Source of the DNA: Sphagnum compactum
Taxonomy: Eukaryota; Bryophyta; Sphagnopsida; Sphagnales
DNA: 64,000 nucleotides
Direction: 5' to 3'
Assembly: GCA_965153455.1 (NCBI GenBank)
Contig: OZ234497.1
Span: 15,803,872 to 15,867,871, forward strand
Positions 36,901 to 46,400 of this stretch are shown here, piece after piece. The stretch's first letter is position 1. Each line of letters starts with the position of its first letter. The translations under genes and the position numbers were made by a program. The notes under the pieces are model-generated. The model searched no databases, had not been told where the DNA came from, and worked only from the letters and a program-made list of their open reading frames with translations.

Positions 36901-37070
36901 AAAAGCAATGAATGCTGTTGAAGGAAAAGCTTGTAAATATAGGAAAGTGTAAAATTCTCTAAATCTATTAATATAATATTTCATAATGTTCCCCGCAAAA
37001 TGTAAGGTTTTTTTGTGGTTTAATTTCAAGTGAAGTAAAAGAAATGAAAAAAAATAAGTAATAAAAAAAA
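34000..37070. other. Intergenic AT-rich DNA
   Basis: Apart from the tandem duplication at 35459-35850 and an unassigned 107-codon plus frame at 36372-36695 without recognisable domains, nothing stands out. Confidence 0.5.
35459..35850. repeat. ~197-bp tandem duplication
   Basis: Both copies carry, in order, TCACATTTTGTGAA or CCCACATTTTGTGAA, CAAGTTGGACTTG, TTATTAATTATG, ATAAATTGT and TTTCCATTGAGAAAGG or its variant. They start near 35459 and 35656. Divergence of perhaps one fifth suggests an older event than the other duplications here. Confidence 0.85.
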
Positions 37071-37405
37071 GGAAAATAATTTTGCCATGATTATTTTTTA
37101 AATTATTCCCAAAAGGCAAGGCTGTACTTGGCTACTGCCTCATCTTATGCCCATTTTTTTCAAGAATGCCCCCGCACCCCAGGGCCTTACCTTACACGTA
37201 AAGCACTACTGCCTGGATTTGTCCTTTGTATTTTCAGCTCCATTACCTGCCTGAAGAAACTTGCTTTCAGCAAAGCGGGAACTTCTGTGGTGGAAGGTAC
37301 CTACCACCAGCTAGGCTGTACTGGGGGGATCTTCTGACCAGTGGAAGGTACTAGCCAGCCTGTCACTAGTTCGAAAAGGTGAAAAAAATCCCAGCTCTGC
37401 TTCAC

Positions 37406-37444
37406 GTAGGAGAAGGGCATGTACTCAGGAGGCCCTTCTCCTAC
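37406..37444. repeat. Perfect 13-bp hairpin
   Basis: GTAGGAGAAGGGC (37406-37418) and GCCCTTCTCCTAC (37432-37444) are exact reverse complements around a 13-base loop. Confidence 0.95.
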
Positions 37445-37554
37445 ACATTATTTGTCACTCAATGGTGGAGTCACTCCTTACACTCTCAAAGCAGCCCCTA
37501 ATGGACCATATGACCGCCCTACATAAGAACCTCCTTAGAAAAGGTGGTTTAAGT

Positions 37555-37690
37555 TTAGGGGAAGGGTTTTAGGTTTAGACCTATTTGGATTTGAGAGCCC
37601 CTAAGGCCTGTACCTCCCCCTTGGCCTACCGGCCTTGGGGGGCCGATCTCAAATTCAAAAGGGTCTAAACGTAGACCCTTCCCCTATGTA
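37555..37690. repeat. Long imperfect inverted repeat (MITE-like fold-back)
   Basis: The left arm runs TAGGGGAAGGGT, GGTTTAGACC, GGATTTGAGA, CCTAAGGCC. The right arm is its approximate mirror: GGCCTTGGGG, GATCTCAAATTC, GGGTCTAAACG, AGACCCTTCCCCTA. Arms of about 50 bp would fold almost completely, with a short CCTACCGG-type centre. The whole unit is about 135 bp with no coding frame. Confidence 0.85.
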
Positions 37691-37810
37691 AAGCAAAGAA
37701 ATTTTATTTTAAATTAATTTTTAAAAAATGAGTTAATTTATGTATATTATTAAGTTTTATATTAAGTTATCAATGTCATAAATTAATTTATGACTTAATT
37801 AATAATGAGT

Positions 37811-37828
37811 TAACCCTAAACCCTAAAC
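37811..37828 (-). repeat. Interstitial telomere-like repeat (CCCTAAACCCTAAAC)
   Basis: Two perfect CCCTAAA heptamers near the right end of the 37071-38023 block, in the C-rich orientation. Confidence 0.85.
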
Positions 37829-38554
37829 GTTCCAATGCTTTGAGTCTATCTAGGGTAAGGACGATGATGAACAAGGCCGTTCCGGGAATGAGGGCACCGT
37901 GCAAGGGGGGAGCCAAGCATGGGACCGTTCGAAATTTTTGTTTTATTGTGTGTAAGATTCGCTTTACTTGATGAAGGAAAATACACATAAATAAATAAAA
38001 ATGGAAAATAATTTTGCCATGATCTTTTGATATATATTTTTTTCTTTTTTTCGGTTGTTGTTCACATGCCGACGGCTCTGCATCGGATGTCGAAAACCCA
38101 GATCCGACTTCACTCAGTCTTTGAGGTCAAAATGTGGAAGAGAAAGAACCGTAAGCAAAAAGAAGGGGGGGAGGAAATAAAAAATAAAAATCTTTCTGCA
38201 CATTCCGTACGATAATGCCCCTCAATTCAGGGCGGAACCAGAATTTGTGGTCGAGGCTTAACGTCTCTAGTGGTGCACTTATTCTGATAATGTCGGGGAC
38301 CTCAGGACCTTAATAATTTACAGCTAAAAAAAATAAAAAATTCTACGGATTGTTTGAGCCTAAAGTAAAGGGGAACGAACAAAACCGTGTCGTGTTTTGA
38401 CTTTTTCGGTAACATATGTATGGCAAACTTCATTTTGTCACCGTGCGGAAAATGAACAACGACATAGACCAACAACATAAACCGCGTACATGTACCTTGA
38501 ATTTTACTAGTCGGTTATGATACTTTCGGCATTTCCGGATCGTAAAATAAAACT

Positions 38555-38640
38555 TTTTTTAGAAATAATTTTAGAGACATGACCATCTCATTTCCAAGCC
38601 TAACTTCCTCATTTCTTTTTTAATAATTATCTCTTTTTTA
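38555..38640 (+). repeat. Dispersed repeat, copy 2 of 3 (short)
   Basis: CATCTCATTTCCAAGCCTAA, CTTCCTCATTTC and TTAATAATTATCTC match the first third of the copies at 19190 and 59300. It directly precedes the 30-bp repeat array. Confidence 0.7.
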
Positions 38641-38650
38641 TATATTAATT

Positions 38651-38955
38651 GCCAAATCGAAAGGTCCCAAACTTTTGTTCCCAAATTGAAGGACCCCACG
38701 TTCTTGTTCCCAAATTGAAGGTCCCACATTTTTGTTTAGGGTTTGAAAGTCCCAAACTTTTGTTCCCAAATCGAAGGACCCCACATCCTTCTTCCCAAAT
38801 TGAAGGTCCCAAATTTTTCTTCCCAATTTGAAGGTCCCAAACTTTTCTTCCCAATTTGAGGGTCGCACATTCTTGTTCCCAAATTGAAGGTCCCAATTCT
38901 TTTTGTTCCCAATGAAGTTCCCAAAATTTTGTTCCCACATGGAAGATCCCAATCG
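38651..38955. repeat. ~30-bp tandem repeat array, about 10 copies, open in several frames
   Basis: The unit is close to TTGTTCCCAAATTGAAGGTC followed by CCAAACTT. Because the period is near 30 bp, frames stay open. Frames of about 115, 97 and 62 codons run on the minus strand and one of 60 on the plus strand, encoding decapeptide-like repeats such as FGTFNLGRRMW. Openness in so many frames argues that it follows from the unit's sequence rather than from selection for protein. The array lies just upstream of the LIFEGUARD gene. Confidence 0.9.
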
Positions 38956-39049
38956 TCTAACCAAGGGAATACGTAATTTGTGCAAGTCGTAGTTAACGAT
39001 TCAAATACATACGTATAGTAATAAAATTGTACCTATAAAAATACATACG

Positions 39050-40352
39050 TCGTCTTGCCGTATAGAGCGGCCTTCCTTGCTTCTATACTCTCGTGCGTGC
39101 GCTTGTATGCCGCGTTTGTGTCTGTGTTTTTCGTCGTCGCGTCTGCTGCCGTTGCATCTCCGATTTGCGATTTCTCCAGACGATTGCAACTTGTTCTTCT
39201 TCTGCAGCTCTCATCAAAGGTGCGGATCTTAATCTGTCTTTTTTCTGTTTTTTTTTGTTTGTTTTTTTTTTCCCCTCCTCGCAAACCTTTTGCTGTGAGG
39301 TTTTTTTGGTTGTTTTGACATGGCCAATTTTTTTTGTTACATAAGGTTTCGGAACCTTTCTACACTGGATAGATTTTCTTTCTGCTGCCGCTGATGATTT
39401 TGATTCCGATCTTTCGAGGTTCAAGATTGTCGCAGCTTTTTGGAAAAAAAAGAATTGTAACCCTAGATATGGCTAGTTTTGTTTGTTGCATAAGGTTTCA
39501 GAAACTTTGTACACCGGATGGAGTTTCTTCCTGCTGCCGCTGATGACTTTGTTTCCGATCTTTTGACTGTCAAGATTGCCGCGGCTTTTTGGATTTTTTT
39601 TTTTTTAACCCTATCTATGTCCGGCTTTTTAGTTAGATTCTTGCTTGCTTAAGGGGTGCGAGGACTGGAATGCACAAACTTCACGGGCACGTGTTTTTTG
39701 AAGCTTTCATTCTTTCTCATTTACTGCAGTTGAACGGGGGCTTGAGCAATTTGGTGGACTGAGAGGCAGCAAGAAGAATTTCTGGTTCAATAGGGTTTGT
39801 TTTCTTTACAGTTTTAAACTCCTCAATGCCATTGAGGACTGCTTCATTGGGCATTCTTGTTCTGCACATGTAGCTGCTGATCAGTTGGACACTGCCATGC
39901 TCCAGATCTGGTGCTGTGGAATAATTTGAGTTGGGAATTGGATATTATAGATGTGTCTGGGGTTGAGGAATACTTTTCTCCTTTTGTTTTCCTCTGATTT
40001 CCTCCTTTCTTATTCTTATCAGACATCTGATTTTGTGAAATTCCTATCTTGGTGATTGTAGGCTCTCTTGGTTTGCATCTCTTAAGGGTTTGTTATGTAG
40101 AGGAGACAATGTGTTGTCAGAGATGCACTGCGGTAGAATTTCAAGCATCATCAGTTAACAGTTTTCTTCAGCTTTTTTTCTTAGGTTCCATAGATGAAGA
40201 GGGTTTTGTCTGCACAGCTGCTGACCTTAGGGTTGTTGTTGGCATCTGATTTTGCAGGAGGTTTGGGGAAGTTGAAAACCCAAGCTAGTGACTTTCATTG
40301 AAGGACATTAGTGAAAGGATCTTGTTTTGTACTTCTTCAAAAGGTTGAAGAA
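39050..40352 (+). promoter_or_regulatory. Promoter/5' leader of the LIFEGUARD-like gene, probably with leader introns
   Basis: The GC content rises near 39050 and splice-like sites appear. These are a donor at AAAG/GTGCGG (exon end 39219) and acceptors TACTGCAG (39729) and TTTTGCAG (exon start 40258). A spliced leader is therefore likely. The segment also holds a 149-bp-period duplication (39318-39615). No start codon upstream of 40353 is in frame without stops. Confidence 0.45.
39318..39615. repeat. ~149-bp tandem duplication in the LIFEGUARD leader
   Basis: Both copies contain ATAAGGTTTC, CTGCTGCCGCTGATGA, TTTCCGATCTTT or ATTCCGATCTTT, CAAGATTG and CGCAGCTTTTTGGA or CGCGGCTTTTTGGA, then AACCCTA. 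ATAAGG occurs at 39341 and 39490. If the predicted leader intron is right, both copies are intronic. Confidence 0.93.
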
Positions 40353-42279
40353 ATGGGTGTAGGTGACTTCCAGGCTGGCTTTGACAATGACATAGAGAAA
40401 GGATTTGGACAGACACCAGCGTTGTATCCTGGGATAGGAGCTGATGAAAATACACTAAGATGGGGGTTCATTCGCAAAGTGTATGGGATCTTAAGTGTTC
40501 AATTTGTGTTGACGACAGTTGTGGCAGGATTTGTGGTTCTTTCAACCCCTGTCAGCCAATTTTTTCAAGCTAACCCTATATCCATCATTGTCCTTGCATT
40601 CTTGCCTCTAATTTGTAAGTGACCTTCCTCTTCCAACACTAAATTAAAATCTGTTTTTAATGAGGAACCATGGGTGGATGGTTTGATCTTTTCGGTTTTG
40701 GCTTGAGGGGCCCTGTGTATTCTCCTTGCTTTTGGCAGTCATTTAGAATCATGTCTAAGTGATTCTAAATTGTACGTTTTATGTTTGCAAACTTGTCCAT
40801 CTTATTGTATATGCTTTACGAGTTATACTGTACAGAGTACACACATCCAGGGTTTCTAGAAATTTTCACTTCCAACCAAGTGAGAATGAGGAGGTGGAAG
40901 CAAATGTGCAACATACACTTCCACTAATCTGTGTACGCTTGAATTAGACACTCTCATCAAATCGATTGCCCTTCTTACACATGTTGTGCCTCCCCTGCAA
41001 TGTGGGTAGTAGTCAGTCTTACTGTATGCTTTTTGGGGAGGCATCTCATAGTGATAGAAAAATATGTAGCAAGAGTAGTACACATTTAAAAAGTTCTTAG
41101 CAACTGAAATTTCTATGTTTTTCTCCTCTCTAAGTGAAACCTGGAGAGACAGAGAGCAATGTAACTGATTAGGCATCTGAGCTGAGTGCTTTCAGGTGGA
41201 GCTGTGTGTTCTAATATAACAGTATGGACTTGTGTGAATTTTGTGCAGTGTTGTGCCCACTTTATGCATACCAGCAAAGCCATCCTTTGAATCTGATTTT
41301 GTTGGGTCTGTTCACCGTGTCAATCAGTCTAACTGTGGGCATCTCCTGCTCACTTGCTCCCGGTAAGTCACGCTCATTTGTACTGGCTGGAAATCGATCT
41401 TTGAGGGAAGGTTCATAAAAAAAATTATTAGTTTCTTGTGGGACTTGAGAAGTTATGTAGTGTTGATTTTTTTTATGAATTCCCATCAAACATATTGGGA
41501 CAATGGCAGCTAGTATGACTATAGTTGCTTTGAACTATAGTCATACTAGCTATGTAGTGGAGATGAAGGTGGCATTTTAACTTCTCTATCCAGGCCTGAT
41601 TTTTGACTACCTGCAAGCATGCTAGAGCAATTAGGTTAGTCAGTTACATGTGACTCTTTTCAGCAATTATTTTTTGACACACAACATGGTGTGTATGGTT
41701 GGATACAGTGGGAATCGTGTTAGAAGCATTGCTGTTGACAGCAATTGTTGTGGTGTCTCTTACGGCCTACACTTATTGGGCAGCCAAGAATGGTCATGAT
41801 TTCAGTTTCTTGGGGCCTATTCTGTTCACCAGCCTTATTGTCATTGTGCTATTTGGTTTTGTCCAGGTACTATCATCTGCTCCTCTTTCCCACCATAGAC
41901 TTAAAAGATAGCTTCTAATTTGAGAGATCCTTGATACGTGTCTTACAGTTAAAAGTTTATGGGGTATGTAATCTTCCTGAAGTCATTTCTCTTATTACAG
42001 GGTGTAGGTTGAGGATGATCTTGGTGGTAGCACATTTTTTAATAATCATAAGTGGTGATGTGGCAGGCTTTCTTTCCTCTTGGGCCAATCTCACAGACTA
42101 TATATGGGGGACTTACAGCATTACTCTTCAGCGCCTATATTGTGTATGACACTGACAATCTGATCAAGCGATACACATATGACCAGTTCATTTGGGCATC
42201 AGTTGCCCTTTATCTTGATGTCCTGAACCTCTTCCTGTCCATACTGCAGGTTCTCCGGAGTGTTCAATCAAGTAGCTAG
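40353..42279 (+). CDS. LIFEGUARD / Bax-inhibitor-1-like membrane protein
   Basis: Members of the BI-1/LFG family are seven-helix endomembrane proteins that modulate calcium leak, stress responses and programmed cell death. Four exons (40353-40614, 41249-41362, 41709-41866, 42067-42279) join in phase to 248 residues, close to the usual ~240. After a soluble N-terminus comes ENTLRWGFIRKVYGILSVQF, the plant LFG entry motif. Then come LLCPLYAYQQSHPLNLILLG, AYTYWAAKNGHDFSFLGP and IVYDTDNLIKRYTYDQFIWA, ending in YLDVLNLFLSIL. The conserved aspartates of the last two motifs, which hold the pore/pH-sensing site in bacterial relatives, are present. The chosen ATG is the first in-frame one of the exon. 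Its neighbour on the right is convergent. Confidence 0.96.
41508..41551. repeat. Perfect 19-bp fold-back in LIFEGUARD intron 2
   Basis: AGCTAGTATGACTATAGTT (41508-41526) and its exact reverse complement (41533-41551) are separated by GCTTTG. In the transcript this would be a 19-bp stem with a 6-base loop. The stem is shorter than a typical plant microRNA precursor; a fold-back transposon remnant is equally possible. Confidence 0.96.
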
Positions 42280-42404
42280 ATGCTGTGTACCCTAAGTGGG
42301 CTTGATCTGACTCATAGAAGAATTCAATGAGGACATGTCTTTGGTCTGCTGCTCTTTCTAGAGTTGTGAAGTGATCTTGAAACCTAAGAGGAACAAATCT
42401 AGTG

Positions 42405-42410
42405 AATAAA
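42405..42410 (+). terminator. Polyadenylation signal AATAAA of the LIFEGUARD gene
   Basis: Canonical AATAAA about 130 bp after the stop codon; a second AATAAA lies at 42685-42690 and could give a longer 3' end. Confidence 0.5.
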
Positions 42411-43161
42411 ATCATATGTGACTTTTAAGGTGTGCAGAACTGTTGATATTGGGTTTCCACAGCTGGTGGGTACTATGCACAATTCAACCAGGTTCAGTGA
42501 AATCTTCTGTTTTACTTTATATATATTTATTTATTCTTCTGTTTCTTTTTTCTTTTGAGTTGTTTTCAGAGAGATTGCAAAATTTGTAGATGAACTGCAT
42601 GTTGGAACCTTTTTTTGTGGAAATTTGCCATATATGGGTTTATGGGGAAATCAAAAGTGCTATTTTGACATGAACACTTCGCTGAATAAAAAAACCGTAT
42701 TGTATTTGTTTTGTACATGCTTTATGTGCATGTGTAAGGATGCCCGGTTTTTCAAGGACTTTTATGGATATCTTGAATGTTAAAATTCTGTTTCCACATG
42801 ATTTTGTACGCAGAGCAGGTGGTGAAGCACAACTAGTGTATCTTTGGACAAGAAAGGTTTAAGCACAATTTGCTGATGGGATAGTATTGATGAAAGAGTT
42901 GTTTATTTTGGTCGATATTCATCCTCAGTTTCTCAAAGCAAATTGGGCACTCCCATTTCCTGCATGCAATAACAAACCAAAACCATAAGTAAAGTAAAAA
43001 CTATGTGTTGGTTTGTAATAAATTGATTGATTGTCTGCTCCAAATGAAGAGCTTCTTTTTTTGCAGGTTTAAGTGGGTAGGGTTGCAAAAGAATACGAAT
43101 GAAAAAGTGTGTTTCCTGTCACACATCATCCATCCATTGTGCATGGTGTGCTAGTCGGTGC

Positions 43162-43263
43162 TAATGAAAGTTTGCTCTGGCAACGAATGTTATCAATTAG
43201 CCAGGGTGGTTGTAATGAAAGTTTGCTCTGGCAACGAATGTTATCAATTAGCCAGGGTGGTTG
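43162..43263. repeat. Perfect 51-bp tandem duplication
   Basis: TAATGAAAGTTTGCTCTGGC through GCCAGGGTGGTTG occurs at 43162 and 43213 with no difference I can see, so it is very recent. It lies in the gap between two convergent genes. A frame remains open through it but has no recognisable product. Confidence 0.96.
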
Positions 43264-43462
43264 TAGTTCAATTTCCTTCCACACTATATAAGGCTAATAA
43301 TAACCAGATAATTTGTGACTCTATTTTCTTTTTTTCCAAACACTTTTTGTTGTTGTTTTTTTTTTTTACCAAAAAAATTGGGAAATTTTTGGATAAATTC
43401 GATTAATTTTGTTTATTGTTATTTTTCCAATTTTTAATATTAAAAAAATTGAAAATAAAAAC

Positions 43463-46400
43463 CTAGCTTATGTGAGAGGATCTTTTCATTTTGAAAAAAA
43501 GTTTTAGGGTACCCACTACATAATATGACAAGGGGTTAATAAAGATGGATAGTAACTTAGCAAGTATGGCCTTCTCATGGACATTCTTGTGAAACCCTTG
43601 CAATCGTGATCGCTCGTGTTGTGCACTTGCACATTCTGAGCGTGCTTTCTCAAAATCTTCACCCCGCTTCTCCAGCAATTGTTTCCGCTCAAACACCCTC
43701 TGTCTCACCTCATACAAGAACATGATAAAATTTAAGCAAACTACGCAACTAATGTCTGGGGGAAATGCATATGCCACCACCACCATCACCACCGTACAAG
43801 AGGGTAAAAAGATATATACCCATATCAAGTATATATATGGATCATAATCAAATGCGGGGAAGAGAAAAGAGATTTTATTTATTTATTTATTTATTTATTT
43901 TAATTTTTTGTAATTTAGTTCGTAGTCTAGAAGTGTTATTAGATTTTATTTTTTAAAGATTTTGCAAAACCTCGGAATTTTGCTGACTCTTTTGAATTTC
44001 TAAGAGAATCAATCTCCACCCACAACCCCCCTATTTGGGTCTCTTCTAATGTTTCCAATATCCAACATAGGGAGTTTAATTCTTTCCCCCATCTCCACCC
44101 ATAAACATGAAAATTTGGATGAAAGATAGTGAGAGATTTAAATACCACTATGTGGACCGATAAATATCAGGCTGGTGAATGAAAACTAGTCATTTTTTTT
44201 TTATTAGCCCTTTTGGAGATCATTCGTTATGTCTTGTATACATTTACAGGTCAAATTTCAGTTCCACCTTCTTTTAAGGTTATAGGTCATCCAAAGTAAT
44301 AGAGTTCTCCCTAAAGTCCCATGATGAGGGGGGCGAGAACGGTCAGTTTCGGCATAATAGGGCATCAAACGTGTAACTGGGAATGAAAATTTTACTAATC
44401 GGAATAACTGTCTATAGGCAATTACTATTATTCTACTGCTGAAGGATGTTGATACAACTAGGAAGACCCAATACATTTCTAGTGAGTTAACTTAGCTTGT
44501 TTGTAGCTTTGAGCCATACCTTGCATCTTTTAGCAAGTTGAGCAGCAGCAATGGACTCATGGTTCAGATGCTCTATTTCACACCTTCTCTCAGCTTCCTC
44601 AACCTTCTCTCTTTTTGAGCTCTCAATCTCAGATTGCAACTTGTTTTCCTTTGCATCCTCCCTACACAATTATGGAGCACCTTGGATAAGTCGAAAAATG
44701 TGCAGTAGTAAAAATGTGATGGAAGATGAGGTTCTCAGCTTAACCCACCCCAGCAAGCTCTCAGTTCAATGTGGTTGCCAATGAAGCTTGGGTGGCAAAT
44801 TAAGTTTGTGTCCATGGCATATTAGGTCATGTTGACGACATATCAATAAAAATGCGAAAAAAAAAATCTCAAATTTTGGTGATTCTCAATTGAATAAACA
44901 TTAATGATTTTACAACCACAACAACATAATAAGGTTTGATTTATCTTACGTCAAATTTTGTGAGACATATTCATCATGGTCTCATCCATATACATATTTC
45001 ATATTTGTGGTGTTTATTGTAATTTGACATTAGTGTAAATATGTGTGGTTACCCAAGCATTCATGTTGTGGTTTCATCCATATAATGTAGAATATTGGTG
45101 ATGTTGTTTATGGTAATTTGACATTAGTGTAATATGCGTGCTTTCCACATTCAAGAGTTAAGGTGTATTGGAAAGAAGCCATATTTTGTCACAATGAAGG
45201 ACTAGTAGATGATGGTCGCCTACGCTTCTTTCTTGATGTCATCAGCTAATGTTCGGAATTGTTCTCGAACTGATTCCACTTCTTCAAGCCAAGATAAACC
45301 CTGATTTCTCAATTGTCCTCCAACTTCACTCATAATCAATTTGACGCTTTCTTGACCAACACGGTCGTGAACCTCAATCCTTTTCAAATCCTCTTTATAA
45401 ACATGGTCCAATGCCTCGAGCTGTTATGCAATATTCACTATTTTTGTCAAGCATTTGAAGTAAAAGCCACAAAATTAATTTTTATTTTATTAAAAAAAAG
45501 TTGGGTGATTGAAAACATTGATACACCCACAATTGAAGTTGGTGACCGTGATTGAAGTTCAATCCTTTTCATGAAATGGGTCGCCATTGAAAAGGATTGA
45601 TGAAATGGGTCACACCATTGAATCGATGGAGTGATACACATAAAAATGAATCCCAACTCCATGGGATCATTCAAGATGAAGATTTCACTACTTGGTGGAA
45701 TCAAACAATTTAAGATGAACCTTTGACCACTTATTGAAATTAAGAAGTGTCCTCGATGCAACCTTGGGGTCATCTTTGAAAGTAAATGGAGTGCGGATTG
45801 CATTAGCAATATCGAGGAATCGATCACTCCACTTATTCACCAAATTGGAGACACGATTAAAGCGAGTAGGATCAAATAGCTCTCCGTGGTGATCATGAAC
45901 CTTCTCTTCAGGTAACAATTGGAGACCATGTTTGTCCTTCCAAGCTTTCCAAAATCTGAGAACACCAATAAGTTAAATTTGGTGGGTTGGTCAATTTCAG
46001 CTTCACTAGTCACCCATTTGTGCCTATGATCAAAATTAAACTTGCTTAGAGTTTCCCTAATCAAGTTTCACATCTCTTTACTAAAAATCCACCTTAACTT
46101 ATAATTTAAGTCCAAGTCTCCAAGGGAGAGTGGCAAGAGGCTAAGTGGAAGACTCTAGAATTTGCAAGCACCACATCAACTTGCAAATTCAGGACTTGCT
46201 TTTTTTTTGGGGGGGGGAGGGTGGGTTAGTACAATTTCATACCCTCTAATGTTTAGGGGATGTTTTGTTTGTGAGAAGGAATCCAACTTTGGCTCATTTG
46301 ACTCACATAATGAAGATTTAAATCCTTTATAATTAACATCTCTTTTTCCACTTTGAGAGTTTGTTGCATGTCCAAATCTATTATGTAATTCACTTTTTCC

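Larger units (their letters stand above)
37071..38023. mobile_element. GC-richer block flanked by 21-bp direct repeats (putative insertion)
   Basis: The 21 bases at 37071-37091 recur exactly at 38003-38023; both start GGAAAATAATTTTGCC. Between them lies about 910 bp that is largely less AT-rich than either flank. It contains a hairpin (37406-37444), a long imperfect inverted repeat (37555-37690) and a telomere-like motif (37811-37828). No transposase or other long frame is present. Twenty-one bases is long for a target duplication, so microhomology-mediated insertion or short terminal repeats are alternatives. Confidence 0.5.
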
